This document shows, piece by piece, positions 37,305 through 46,236 of a stretch of DNA of 57,479 nucleotides. This stretch comes from Methyloversatilis sp. (lineage in GTDB: Bacteria > Pseudomonadota > Gammaproteobacteria > Burkholderiales > Rhodocyclaceae), in assembly GCF_030698125.1 (NCBI RefSeq), contig NZ_JAUYNV010000029.1, positions 1 through 57,479 on the forward strand, in the 5' to 3' direction. The notes beneath the pieces were generated by a model, which did not search any database, was not told the origin of the DNA, and saw only the letters and a list, made by a program, of their open reading frames with translations. Every line of letters begins with the position of its first letter. Position 1 is the first letter of the stretch. Position numbers and translations under genes: made by a program.

Positions 37305-37935
37305 TCGAGCGGATTCCTGCGCGGGCCTGTTCGTTGGGCATCGCTGCGCTCACCCCAACCTACGCTCTCGACCCGGCACGTCGTAGGTTGGGGTGAGCGC
37401 AGCGATGCCCAACAAGCCCCGCGACAAGCCGACTCCGTAGGTCGGGGTGAGCGCAGCGATGCCCAACAGGCCCCGCGACAAGCCGACTCCGTAGGTCGGG
37501 GTGAGCGCAGCGATGCCCAACAAGCCCCGCGACAAGCCACCCGTAGGTTGGGGTGAGCGCAGCGATGCCCAACAGGCCCCGCGACAAGCCGACTCCGTAG
37601 GTTGGGGTGAGCGCAGCGATGCCCAACAAGCCCCGCGACAAGCGGCCCCGGTAGGTTGGGGTGAGCGCAGCGATGCCCAACAGGCCCCGCGACAAGCCGA
37701 CCCCGTAGGTCGGGGTGAGCGCAGCGATGCCCAACAGGCCCCGCGACAAGCCGACCCCGTAGGTTGGGGTGAGCGCAGCGATGCCCAACAGGCCCCGCGA
37801 CAAGCCGACCGCAGCCTGCGTGAGCGCCGCGATGCCCGCCGCCCCCCCCCCGCTCTGCCCGCGCGCCGCCCATTCCCGCGCCGTCGGGCTTCGGTTACCC
37901 TGCGCCGGCGCCGTCTGTTGCGGCGCCCATCGACC
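37305..37935. other. Intergenic stretch filled by repeat array 1
   Basis: This stretch of 631 bases between pqiC and the radical SAM gene is almost fully occupied by the 31-base repeat array (37333-37840). After it come a run of 10 C (37842-37851) and about 80 GC-rich bases that must hold the radical SAM promoter. Open frames here on both strands come from the repeats and are not genes. Confidence 0.8.
37333..37840. repeat. Repeat array 1: inverted head copy plus eight direct copies
   Basis: The unit starts GTAGGTTGGGGTGAGCGCAG and ends CGATGCCCAAC (31 bases). An inverted copy is at 37333-37363. Direct copies begin at 37383, 37437, 37491, 37543, 37597, 37651, 37705 and 37759. A decayed copy lies near 37811-37840. 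The period is 54 bases (once 52), and the 21-23 bases between units are nearly the same (AGGCCCCGCGACAAGCCGAC). The ends GTTGGG and CCCAAC pair, so each unit can form a small hairpin. Confidence 0.93.
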
Positions 37936-39855
37936 ATGACTGCCACGCATTCCCCCGACTTCACCCGCCCGCGCGTGCTGTCCGTCATTCCGCCGATGAC
38001 GCAGCTCAACACGCCCTATCCGTCGACCGCCTATCTGACGGGTTTTCTGCGCGCGCAGGGCATCGATGCGGTACAGGAGGACCTGGCGCTTGCGCTGGTG
38101 CTCGATCTGCTGTCGGCCGACGGCCTGCGCGCCGTACGCGACGCCGTCGCCGACCTGCCGGAACATGAGCGACCGCCCAGCCTGACGAGTTTTGCCGTGC
38201 AGTTCGATCGCTACGCCGCGACGATGGCCGCCACCCTCGGTTTCCTGCAGGGGCGCGACCCCACGCTGGCGCATCGCATCGCGTCGCGCGGCTTCCTGCC
38301 CGAGGGGCCGCGTTTCGAATCGCTCGACATCTATATCGACGAAGACGGCGGCGACCCGCTCGGCTGGGCATTCGGTGCGCTCGGCGTGCAGGACCGCGCC
38401 CGCCACTTCGCCACGCTCTACCTGAACGATGTCGCCGACGCGATCCGGCTGGCGGTCGACCACCGGTTCGAATTCGTGCGCTACGCCGAATCGCTGGCAC
38501 AGAGCCAGCCCACCTTCGATCCGCTTGCGCAGGCGCTGGCCGCGCCGCCAACCCTGATCGACGGTGCGCTGCAGCGGCTCGCACTCGCCGCGATCGAGCG
38601 CCACGCACCGCGCATCGTGCTGCTGTCGGTGCCTTTCCCGGGCGCGGTGTATGCCGCCTTCCGCATCGCGCAGGCGATCAAGGCGCATGACGCGTCCATC
38701 GTCACCGTGCTGGGCGGCGGCTACGTGAATACCGAACTGCGCGAGCTGTCCGAGCCGCGCGTGTTCGACTTTTTCGACTACGTGACGCTGGACGCCGGCG
38801 AGCGTCCGCTGCTCGCGCTGCTCGACCATCTGGCCGGCCGGCGTTCCGCGCAGCGGCTGGTGCGCACCTTCGTGCGCAACGATGCCTGCGCGGTGCAGTA
38901 CGTCAATTTCGTCGAACCCGACATCGCCTTCGACGATGTCGGTACGCCGACCTGGGACGGCCTGCCGCTCGACCGCTACCTGTCGCTGCTGGACATGCTC
39001 AATCCGATGCACCGGCTGTGGTCGGACGGACGCTGGAACAAGCTCACCGTGGCGCACGGCTGCTACTGGAAGAAGTGCAGCTTCTGCGACGTGAGCCTCG
39101 ATTACATTTCGCGCTACGACGCCGCCAGTGCGACCACGCTGGTCGACCGCGTGCAGGCCATCGTCGCCGAAACCGGCCAGACCGGCTTCCATCTGGTCGA
39201 TGAAGCCGCACCGCCGAAATCGCTGCGTGCCTTCGCCGCCGAACTGAAGCGGCGCGACGTCAGCATTTCATGGTGGGGCAATATCCGCTTCGAGAAGTCT
39301 TTCACGCCCGAGCTCTGCCTGGAGCTGGCCGACAGCGGCTGCATCGCGATTTCCGGCGGGCTGGAAGTGGCCAGCGACCGGCTGCTGAAGCTGATGAAGA
39401 AGGGCGTGTCGGTCGATCAGGTGGCGCGCGTCACCAAGGGCTTCGCCGATGCCGGCATCCTGGTGCATGCCTATCTGATGTACGGCTTTCCGACCCAGAC
39501 CGTGCAGGACACGGTGGATGCGCTCGAGTACGTGCGCCAGCTGTTCGCCGCCGGCTGCATCCAGTCCGGCTTCTTCCACCGCTTCGTGTGCACCGTGCAT
39601 TCGCCGGTCGGTCTCAATCCGGAGGAATACGGCGTCACGCTGCTGCCATTGCCGCCGGTGACCTTTGCGAAGAACGACGTCGGCTTCGTCGACCCGGTCG
39701 GTACAGACCACGACGCGCTGGGCATCGCACTCAACAAGGCGCTTTACAACTACATGCACGGCATCGGGCTGGACGAGGACGTGCGCAGCTGGTTCCCCGA
39801 CCGTACGCCCAAGGCGCGTGTGCCGCGACACTTCATCGAGCGGGCGCTCGGCTAG
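37936..39855 (+). CDS. B12-binding domain radical SAM protein
   Basis: The 639-residue protein begins with a cobalamin-binding-like domain (RVLSVIPPMTQLNTPYPSTA; IVTVLGGGYVNTELREL) and a radical SAM domain with the cluster motif HGCYWKKCSFCD at about residue 375. The cysteine spacing is CX4CX2C rather than the common CX3CX2C. Later motifs include ISGGLEVASDRLLKLMKKG and AYLMYGFPTQTVQDT. The substrate is unknown; relatives modify lipids or peptides. The ATG at 37936 is chosen because domain similarity starts there; the frame is open upstream through the repeat array. Confidence 0.87.
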   Translation: MTATHSPDFTRPRVLSVIPPMTQLNTPYPSTAYLTGFLRAQGIDAVQEDLALALVLDLLSADGLRAVRDAVADLPEHERPPSLTSFAVQFDRYAATMAATLGFLQGRDPTLAHRIASRGFLPEGPRFESLDIYIDEDGGDPLGWAFGALGVQDRARHFATLYLNDVADAIRLAVDHRFEFVRYAESLAQSQPTFDPLAQALAAPPTLIDGALQRLALAAIERHAPRIVLLSVPFPGAVYAAFRIAQAIKAHDASIVTVLGGGYVNTELRELSEPRVFDFFDYVTLDAGERPLLALLDHLAGRRSAQRLVRTFVRNDACAVQYVNFVEPDIAFDDVGTPTWDGLPLDRYLSLLDMLNPMHRLWSDGRWNKLTVAHGCYWKKCSFCDVSLDYISRYDAASATTLVDRVQAIVAETGQTGFHLVDEAAPPKSLRAFAAELKRRDVSISWWGNIRFEKSFTPELCLELADSGCIAISGGLEVASDRLLKLMKKGVSVDQVARVTKGFADAGILVHAYLMYGFPTQTVQDTVDALEYVRQLFAAGCIQSGFFHRFVCTVHSPVGLNPEEYGVTLLPLPPVTFAKNDVGFVDPVGTDHDALGIALNKALYNYMHGIGLDEDVRSWFPDRTPKARVPRHFIERALG

Positions 39856-39927
39856 CGTCATGCCGGCCAACTCGTGGAATGACGTGCATCACACCGATGG
39901 CGCGTCCCGCGCTACGCTTGAGGAATC

Positions 39928-40398
39928 ATGAAACGCCCGGTTCTGCTCATCGCCTCCCACGCCGCCATGCTCGGCATCGGCTTCGCGCTGGGCATCTACG
40001 CCCTGCCCATCCTCACGGCACCCCCGTCACCGACCGCGGCCGAAGCCGCGTCTGCCGCGGGAGGTGCGATGTTCACCGGCCAGTTCCGGCGCGACCTGAA
40101 GGACAGCGATCTGCTGCACTGGGGCGAAGGTACGGTGTCGATCGGGCGCGAGCGCATTGCGTTGACCGGCCGGCTGGCACCCGGGCCGGACTACAAGCTT
40201 TACCTGTCGCCGGAATTCGTCGAGACGGAAGCCGATTTCGCGCGCCTGAAATCGGCCATGGTGCGCGTCGGCGACGTGCGCACCTTCGACAATTTCGTCG
40301 TCGAGGTGCCGCCGTCGATCGATGTCGCGCGCTACACGACGGTCATCGTGTGGTGCGAAACCTTCGGCCAGTTCATCACTGCGGCCCGCTATCGATAG
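39928..40398 (+). CDS. DM13 domain protein with N-terminal membrane anchor
   Basis: The 156-residue protein has an N-terminal signal or anchor helix (about 5-28; LLIASHAAMLGIGFALGIYA) and a DM13 domain from about 55 to the end. The domain includes GTVSIGRERIALTGRLAPG, DYKLYLSP and the closing VIVWCETFGQFITAARY with its conserved cysteine. DM13 is proposed to act in redox or electron transfer outside the cytoplasm. It lies 72 bases after the radical SAM gene. Confidence 0.82.
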   Translation: MKRPVLLIASHAAMLGIGFALGIYALPILTAPPSPTAAEAASAAGGAMFTGQFRRDLKDSDLLHWGEGTVSIGRERIALTGRLAPGPDYKLYLSPEFVETEADFARLKSAMVRVGDVRTFDNFVVEVPPSIDVARYTTVIVWCETFGQFITAARYR

Positions 40399-40930
40399 AC
40401 GGCTGTGCGACAGCGGGGTCGCCGACGACCGTCCCCGACAGGATCAGGCCGGGAGGGACCATGCTCGGCGGTGCGCTGCTCCAGCATCGGGTTAGCCGGC
40501 ACTTCTTCGCGGGTGCGCCCGGCACCGGTGCGCGCGGACTGCGCATGCGGCCCGTTGCATCCGGCTTGATGCAGATCGTTCACGCGTCGAGCCATTCGCT
40601 TGCCGGTACCGGCCGGCCTTTGAGCCAGCCCGGCAGCGCACCACATCCGCGGTCAGGCTCCGCCATCCGCGATTCGCCATTCGCCGCAGGGCGCTGTACG
40701 ACCTCTCCCGCATGCCAGCGGACGCCGGGCGTCCGACGGATCGGTGCGCTGACACACAGACGGCGTCCTTCATGGCTGCAAGGATCGCATGCAACGTTGG
40801 CGTTCTTCGCCTCGATCGTCCGGAGTCTTCGGATGGCCGGGGTGGCACGTGCAGGTCGGTGCGCGACGCATGGCAGGGCGGCCGGCGCGCGCCCTCCATC
40901 TTCGATCGGCAGCCGGAGTGAAGCATCGAC
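40399..40930. other. Non-coding stretch upstream of the oxidoreductase gene
   Basis: This stretch of 532 bases has no convincing gene: frames on both strands have irregular composition and no domain. It contains a small GC-rich palindrome GCCGGTACCGGC near 40603-40614. The last 20 bases hold a GGAGTGAAG ribosome binding site for the next gene. It may hold a long promoter region or decayed sequence. Confidence 0.4.
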
Positions 40931-42001
40931 ATGACAGCCATCCGCAAGGGGCAGGCGCCTGCAGCCTTGACGCGCGAACAGTTCCACGACCGTTTCGAAG
41001 TACGTTTCTACGACCCGGCGTTCGCCGGTGAGCGCGCAGCCATCGCACGCCTCGAGGAGATCGCCTGGCAGGCACTGCGAGATGGGCGCAAGGCACCCGT
41101 CACGACGCCTGCAGGCAGTGACTTTGCCGATCCGGCCTACGAACTGTCCGTGCAATGGCTCGATACACGCCAGCGCTTGCAGGACGCACAGGTGCGCTGG
41201 CAGGACAGCGCCACCCGGTCGCGCGTACTGCTGGTCTGCGGCAGCGCACGCAACGACGGCACCTGTCCGGGAGAGGTGTCGAAAACCTGGCGACTGACCG
41301 GCATCGCGCAGCAGGTGCTCAACGCGGCCGGTGTCGACACCGATGTGCTCGACCTGAGTCTGGTCACGTCGGAGTACGGACGCAACATCTACCCCTGCAA
41401 GGGCTGCGTGTCGAGCGCGATGCCTTTGTGTCACTGGCCCTGCACGTGTTACCCGAACCATGCGCTGGCCCAGGCCGACGACTGGATGGCCGATATCTAT
41501 GAGAAATGGGTCGCGGCGCACGGTGTGATTCTGCTGGCTCCGACCTATTGGTATCAGGCGCCGAGCCCGCTGAAACTGATGATGGACCGCATGGTGTGCG
41601 CGGACGGCGGCAATGCGGACCCGACCACGACGCATGGCAAGCATCTGGACGAAGCCAGGCAACTCGAGCAGTCAGGTTGGGCGTATCCCAAACACCTGGC
41701 GGGGCGTGCGTTCGGCGTGGTGGTCCATGGTGACGTCGCGGGCGTCGAAGTCCATCGTCGCAATCTGACCGACTGGCTCGAATGGATGGGCCTCATCGAC
41801 GCCGGCTCGACAGCAAAGCTCGACCGCTACATCGGTTACTACGGGTTGTACTGCGAAAGCCACGCTGCGCTCGACGAGGATCTGGCGGTGCAGGAAGAAG
41901 TGCGCAACGTTGCAAGGTCGGTCGCGGCCGCTGTAACGGAACTGCGCGCCGGACGCCTGAGTCAGCCCGACAAATCCCTGCACGCGCCGCGTCCGAAGTG
42001 A
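40931..42001 (+). CDS. Flavodoxin-like NADPH-dependent FMN reductase family protein
   Basis: The 356-residue protein has an unrelated helical N-terminal 95 residues and then a flavodoxin-fold FMN reductase domain: VLLVCGSARNDGTCPGE for FMN phosphate, YPCKGCVSSAMPLCHW with four cysteines, and LLAPTYWYQAPSPLKLMMDR. It would reduce quinones, flavin or azo-type substrates with NAD(P)H. The gene is followed 48 bases later by an OsmC-type gene, suggesting an oxidative-stress pair. A shadow of the GGAGTGAAG box supports ATG 40931. Confidence 0.85.
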   Translation: MTAIRKGQAPAALTREQFHDRFEVRFYDPAFAGERAAIARLEEIAWQALRDGRKAPVTTPAGSDFADPAYELSVQWLDTRQRLQDAQVRWQDSATRSRVLLVCGSARNDGTCPGEVSKTWRLTGIAQQVLNAAGVDTDVLDLSLVTSEYGRNIYPCKGCVSSAMPLCHWPCTCYPNHALAQADDWMADIYEKWVAAHGVILLAPTYWYQAPSPLKLMMDRMVCADGGNADPTTTHGKHLDEARQLEQSGWAYPKHLAGRAFGVVVHGDVAGVEVHRRNLTDWLEWMGLIDAGSTAKLDRYIGYYGLYCESHAALDEDLAVQEEVRNVARSVAAAVTELRAGRLSQPDKSLHAPRPK

Positions 42002-42049
42002 CAAGGCCGCAGCGATCACCCCGATCACCCCCCACCGAAAGGAATCACC

Positions 42050-42493
42050 ATGGACGAAAAGACTGCGCACATTCACTGGGAAGGCCGGGGCAAGCAGGGC
42101 AAGGGCCAGGTCAGCACGCAAACAGGCGCGCTCAAGGCGTATCCATACGGATTCGCGAGCCGCTTCGAGGACGACCGCCAGGGTACGAATCCGGAAGAGC
42201 TGCTCGGCGCCGCGCACGCAGCCTGCTTCACGATGGCCTTCTCGTTTGCCTGCGACAAGGCCGGCTTCGCTACCACCCTGCTCGACACCCGTGCAAGCGT
42301 GCGCCTGAGCGTCGACGGAGAGGGTTTCGTGATCGACCGCATCGCCCTGACGCTGGAAGCTTCCGTGCCCGGCCTCGACGAGGCCCGGTTCCAGGAGATC
42401 GCACAGGCGGCAAAACGGGACTGCCCGTTGTCGAAGGCACTCGGCAGCGTGCCCGAAATCACCTTGCTGGCCAGCTTGCGGGCAAGCGGCTGA
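42050..42493 (+). CDS. OsmC-family peroxiredoxin
   Basis: The 147-residue protein is a full OsmC domain with both catalytic cysteines in AAHAACFTMAFSFACDKAG and AKRDCPLSKALG. OsmC/Ohr enzymes reduce organic hydroperoxides with thiols. The sequence is closer to the OsmC branch than Ohr (TGALKAYPYGFASRFE). AAAGGA lies about 7 bases upstream of the ATG. It is convergent with the atoE gene; a long inverted repeat lies between them. Confidence 0.92.
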   Translation: MDEKTAHIHWEGRGKQGKGQVSTQTGALKAYPYGFASRFEDDRQGTNPEELLGAAHAACFTMAFSFACDKAGFATTLLDTRASVRLSVDGEGFVIDRIALTLEASVPGLDEARFQEIAQAAKRDCPLSKALGSVPEITLLASLRASG

Positions 42494-42502
42494 ACGCTGC
42501 TC

Positions 42503-42549
42503 GATCGGCGAAGGGCGCAGACTTCGTCGTCGCGCCACCTTCGCCGATC
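42503..42549. terminator. Bidirectional hairpin between osmC-like and atoE-like genes
   Basis: GATCGGCGAAGG (42503-42514) and CCTTCGCCGATC (42538-42549) are perfect 12-base inverted arms with 23 bases between them, which also start and end in GCGC. It lies between convergent genes. There is no long T-run. Confidence 0.55.
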
Positions 42550-42605
42550 ACTGTCGCTTCGGCATGCGGAAGTCATCGCGTGAAGCGGATCCTCCGGCCG
42601 CTTGG

Positions 42606-43925
42606 TCACGGCATGAATGTCAGCCCGAGGCCGATCACCACGCCCGACATGAACAGCGTGATGAGGCAGTAGCCCATGATGTCCTTCGCGCGCAGTCCGG
42701 CGATGGCCAGCGCGGGCAGGGCCCAGAAGGGCTGTATCAGGTTGGTCCATGCGTCGCCCCAGGCCACCGCCATCGCCACGCGAGGCAGATCTGCGCCCAT
42801 GCTGGCGGCAGCCTCGACCATGATCGGTCCCTGCACCGCCCACTGCCCCCCGCCGGACGGCACGAAGATATTCACCAGTCCGGCACCGAGAAAGGCAAAC
42901 AGCGGCAGTGTGGCATCGGTCGACACGGCAACAAACACATTCGAGATGCTGACCGCGAGCCCGGAGCCGACGATCATGCCCATCAGGCCGGCATAGAAAG
43001 GAAACTGCACGATGATGCCGCCGGCGCCGCGCGCTGCGTCGCCGATCGCCGCCAAAAATCGACTCGGCCTCCCGTGCAGCATGATGCCGAGGAACAGGAA
43101 CATGAAATTGACGATGTTCAGGTTCAGGGTACCGGCGCTGACCAGGAAGTAGTAGCCGGAGAACACCAGACCCATGATGCCGACCGACTGCGCCAGAAGG
43201 ATGCTGTTGTCAAGCCGCGCAGCCGGCGTACCGGTGGTGGTGTCGGGCACGAATTCGACCTCGACCAGCAGCGCCGGATCGACCGTCACCGTGTCTTCGG
43301 GTCGCGGCATCATCAGCCGGTTCAGTATCGGCACGCAGATGAACAGCGCCAGCACGATGACCAGGTTGAAGGTCGAGAAGATCGTGTCGCCGGTGGCGAT
43401 GACACCGGTGCGGGCGGCGAGGAAGTGGTCGGCGGTGGCGAGCGTCAGCGGCACCGAGCCCGACAGGCCGCCATGCCAGATGACGAAGCCGCTGTAGGCG
43501 CTGGCGATCAGCAGACGGTAGTCGACGCCCGTCACGCCACGCGCCAGCTGGCGCGCGAACATCGCGCCGATGACCAGGCCGAAACCCCAGTTGAGCCAGC
43601 TTGCCACCAGCGACACCACGCTCACCAGCAGGATGGCCTGCCCCGGCGTATGCGCCAGTTTTGCGATGGCTTCGAGAATGCGGCGGAAGAACAGCGTCGT
43701 CGCCAGTACCCAGCCGGTCACGAGTATCAGCACCATCTGCATCGAAAACTGCAGCAGGTTCCAGAAGCCCTTGCCCCAGTGCTCGAGCATCGCCACCGGC
43801 GACTGGCCCTCGACGCCTATGCCGGCTGCGAATACCAGCAGCGTCAGCAGCAGCACCAGCACGAACGGATCGGGCAGCCATCTTTCGACCAGCCGGACGG
43901 ACAGCGACGTGACACGTTGCAGCAT
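42606..43925 (-). CDS. atoE: AtoE-type short-chain fatty acid transporter
   Basis: The 439-residue membrane protein has about 11 helices and the AtoE signature blocks: ERWLPDPFVLVLLLTLLVF, SWLNWGFGLVIGAMFA, and PSGGGQWAVQGPIMVEAA. AtoE carries short-chain fatty acids such as acetoacetate or butyrate. No thiolase or CoA-transferase genes lie next to it. It is divergent from the FRP-like gene, with 118 bases between starts. Confidence 0.93.
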   Translation of the reverse strand: MLQRVTSLSVRLVERWLPDPFVLVLLLTLLVFAAGIGVEGQSPVAMLEHWGKGFWNLLQFSMQMVLILVTGWVLATTLFFRRILEAIAKLAHTPGQAILLVSVVSLVASWLNWGFGLVIGAMFARQLARGVTGVDYRLLIASAYSGFVIWHGGLSGSVPLTLATADHFLAARTGVIATGDTIFSTFNLVIVLALFICVPILNRLMMPRPEDTVTVDPALLVEVEFVPDTTTGTPAARLDNSILLAQSVGIMGLVFSGYYFLVSAGTLNLNIVNFMFLFLGIMLHGRPSRFLAAIGDAARGAGGIIVQFPFYAGLMGMIVGSGLAVSISNVFVAVSTDATLPLFAFLGAGLVNIFVPSGGGQWAVQGPIMVEAAASMGADLPRVAMAVAWGDAWTNLIQPFWALPALAIAGLRAKDIMGYCLITLFMSGVVIGLGLTFMP

Positions 43926-44043
43926 GGGAGTCTCCTGTTTATATTTTTGAACGGCGTGCGCGGACGTGCCGCGCAGCGTGAGGATAGCCCAGCCGTCACC
44001 CGCGTGACGTCGGGGCCAACGCTACCGGAGAGGAGCACGATGC

Positions 44044-44295
44044 ATGGACCGCATCACCTGGTCGAACACCGGGAAGAAAATCGCGCGACAGGCTTTCGAC
44101 ACTGCGCTGTCGCGCGAAGAGGCATCGCTGCTGGCGGATTTCAAGGCGCGCGCCGCGGCCGCTGCGACGCAGGATGACATGTGGGCGGTCTACCGGTTTC
44201 TGGCCGAGCGGGACGGCGTCATGGGCAGGAAGTACGGATTCCGTTACCCGGAACTGATTTCCCTGTTTGTGCTGCTGCGCGCGCTGGCGGCATGA
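44044..44295 (+). CDS. Homologue of cyanobacterial fluorescence recovery protein (FRP)
   Basis: The 83-residue protein follows the FRP pattern along its full length: W6, then IARQAFDTALSREEASLL, then DDMWAVYRFLAERDG, then GRKYGFRYPELISLFVLLRA. In cyanobacterial FRP the matching segments are ARQAFD, DLW.LHDFLSER and KYDYRYSVLI.VFA. FRP binds the orange carotenoid protein and speeds its return to the inactive state. No carotenoid protein gene is visible here, so the role must differ or the partner is elsewhere. ATG 44044 has GGAGAGGAG just upstream. Confidence 0.75.
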   Translation: MDRITWSNTGKKIARQAFDTALSREEASLLADFKARAAAAATQDDMWAVYRFLAERDGVMGRKYGFRYPELISLFVLLRALAA

Positions 44296-44347
44296 TTTCG
44301 AGCGCGACGACCGATCGCCGCGCCACGCGGGGATCAGGTGCGCGCCA

Positions 44348-45286
44348 TCAGGCCTTTGCAGTGTCGAGCCACACCTCGAGGCCCTGCGCGTTGAGTTCGA
44401 TGTCCAGCCCCCACACGGCCATCGCCTCGTCACGCGTGAGCGGGCTGCCGTGGGCGCGCAGTTCGTCCATCAGATATGCGGTCAACGCGGCCAGCAGTGC
44501 CTGCTTGCGGCCGTCACCGGCACTGGCGGCCGCCCGGGCGATCGCCACGTGGGCGTCGATGCGCGACAGCAGCGCGCGGCCCAGCGTCGGTACGCCGGTC
44601 ACCTTGCCGTAGTGGGTCAGGAACATCGCGTCCGGCTGCCGCGACAACAGACGTTCGACCGACGTGCGCATCGCGACCGGATCGAACTGCACCGGCGATG
44701 TGGTCGGGAAGATGAAGGCGCGGTCATCGACCGTGCATTCCGGATAGGCCAGGCCGAAGGTGTCGCCGGTGAACCAGCTTCGCGAGCGCGCGTCCCAGAT
44801 GCAGTGGTGATGTTTCGCGTGGCCCGGCGTGTCGATGAATTCGAGTGTGCGGCCGTTGAAGTCGAGCACGTAACCGTCATGCGTTTCGATCACGCGCGCC
44901 GCGTCGACCGGCAGGATGTCGCCATACATGTCGTCCATCGCCTGCGTGCCGTAGACCTCGGTGGCGCCGGCAATCAGTTTCGACGGATCGATCATGTGGC
45001 GTGCGCCGCGCGGATGCACCACCAGTTGCGCATCCGGAAAAGCGCGCATCGCGGCACCGGCGCCGCTGGCGTGGTCCAGATGCACGTGGGTCAGGATGAC
45101 ATAGCGCAGCTGTTCGGCGGCGATGCCCTTGTGCGCCAGCGCGGCCATCACATTGGGCAGCGAATGGCCGGTGCCGCAGTCGACCAGCGCTGCCTGGTCA
45201 CCGGCGCGCAGCAGGTGGATGGACGCCATGCCGTGCCGGATCAGCGCTGCGTCGATGGCGGATATGTCGTGCTCGTAATCGATCAT
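44348..45286 (-). CDS. MBL-fold metallo-hydrolase
   Basis: The 312-residue protein has the metallo-beta-lactamase fold: VDCGTGHSLPNVM, the metal motif THVHLDH at about residue 66, DTPGHAKHHH and the later FTGDTFGL. It would hydrolyse a thioester, lactone or related substrate with two metal ions. Its start overlaps the thioesterase stop by 4 bases (45283-45286), so the two are translated together, which suggests a linked acyl-CoA role. Confidence 0.9.
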   Translation of the reverse strand: MIDYEHDISAIDAALIRHGMASIHLLRAGDQAALVDCGTGHSLPNVMAALAHKGIAAEQLRYVILTHVHLDHASGAGAAMRAFPDAQLVVHPRGARHMIDPSKLIAGATEVYGTQAMDDMYGDILPVDAARVIETHDGYVLDFNGRTLEFIDTPGHAKHHHCIWDARSRSWFTGDTFGLAYPECTVDDRAFIFPTTSPVQFDPVAMRTSVERLLSRQPDAMFLTHYGKVTGVPTLGRALLSRIDAHVAIARAAASAGDGRKQALLAALTAYLMDELRAHGSPLTRDEAMAVWGLDIELNAQGLEVWLDTAKA

Positions 45287-45795
45287 TCGTTCACCTCGCC
45301 GGCTTTCGCCTGTTCGGCCTGCATCAGTTCATGGAAGCGCTGGTCGAATTCCAGCCGCATCTGCCGGCGCACCTTGGCGGCGGTCTGGCGCCGTCGCTGG
45401 TCCGGCGTGGCCGGCTCGAGCTGCGGCACGCGGCACGGGCGGCGCGCCTCATCCATCGCCACCATGGTCAGGTAGCAGGTGTTGGTGTGACGCGTCGTGT
45501 GTTCGCGGATGTTCTCCGTCATCACCTTGACGCCGACTTCCATCGACGTCGTACCGGTGAAGTTGACCGACGCGAGGAAGGTGACCAGTTCGCCGACGTG
45601 GATCGGGCTGCGGAAGATGACCTGATCGACCGACAGCGTCACCACATAGCTCTGTGCAAAACGCGCGGCACAGGCGTAGGCCACCTGATCGAGCAGCTTG
45701 AGCAGCGATCCACCGTGCACATTGCCGGAGAAGTTCGCCATGTCGGGTGTCATCAGCACCGTCATGGTCAGTTCGTGTTTCGGAAGTTCGGTCAT
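45283..45795 (-). CDS. Hotdog-fold acyl-CoA thioesterase
   Basis: The 170-residue protein has one hotdog domain of the acyl-CoA hydrolase type: FSGNVHGGSLLKLLDQVAYA with the central helix and catalytic aspartate, then SPIHVGELVTFLASVNFTG. A charged, helical tail of about 45 residues (QRRRQTAAKVRRQMRLEFDQ) follows. It releases CoA from acyl-CoA. It is upstream of and coupled to the MBL-fold gene. Confidence 0.92.
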   Translation of the reverse strand: MTELPKHELTMTVLMTPDMANFSGNVHGGSLLKLLDQVAYACAARFAQSYVVTLSVDQVIFRSPIHVGELVTFLASVNFTGTTSMEVGVKVMTENIREHTTRHTNTCYLTMVAMDEARRPCRVPQLEPATPDQRRRQTAAKVRRQMRLEFDQRFHELMQAEQAKAGEVNE

Positions 45796-45870
45796 CGGAG
45801 GAGGGCGCTGGCTGCGCGGCCAGCGTGTCTTGAGGTTGAAGGAATCACCGCCGGGCGGGGCGGCTGCGGA

Positions 45871-46236
45871 TCAGCGGTCCTGTTCGATGCGCCAGCCGGG
45901 CTGACGGTAGTCGCGCACATTGCCGTATGGCGCGGTGGGATACACGCTGGTGCCGTAGGCATCTTCCTCGATGCGCACACCGGGTCGCGAATAGTCGCGG
46001 ATCTGCGTGCCACGCAGTGTCGGATAGATATTGGTCGTGCGGCTGCGCGCATTCGGCCGGATCAGGTCGCGCGGATGCTGGCCTATCATGCCGCCCGGTC
46101 CGGCACCGCCGATACCGGCGCCCGATCCGTACGGGTCGCCGCCGATCGGCGTGACGGGTACGTGGCCCATGCCGCCAGCCAGCGCGGCGGACGACGCGAG
46201 CAGCACCGACACGGCGCACAAGGTGGTCAGTTTCAT
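45871..46236 (-). CDS. Small secreted protein with two YPT...RDY...WRIE repeats
   Basis: The 121-residue protein has a signal peptide (about 1-21; LLASSAALAGG) and a glycine/proline-rich first half. It then has two similar repeats: NIYPTLRGTQIRDYSRPG followed by VRIEED, and SVYPTAPYGNVRDYRQPG followed by WRIEQD. I do not recognise a family. The repeats and composition suggest a periplasmic or envelope protein. It stands 75 bases downstream of the thioesterase start in the same orientation but is probably transcribed alone. Confidence 0.78.
   Translation of the reverse strand: MKLTTLCAVSVLLASSAALAGGMGHVPVTPIGGDPYGSGAGIGGAGPGGMIGQHPRDLIRPNARSRTTNIYPTLRGTQIRDYSRPGVRIEEDAYGTSVYPTAPYGNVRDYRQPGWRIEQDR

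Noticed and set aside
37333-37840. CRISPR array
   Set aside because: The sequences between the repeats are nearly identical within the array, only 21-23 bases long, and no cas genes are present.
37211-37935. Long open frames over repeat array 1 on both strands
   Set aside because: They arise because the 54-base unit has no stop codons and a period divisible by three. The peptides are just the repeat (VGWGERSDAQ or LLGIAALTPTYG).
40492-40947. Open frames in the gap before the oxidoreductase gene
   Set aside because: No domain, atypical composition, and no ribosome binding site.
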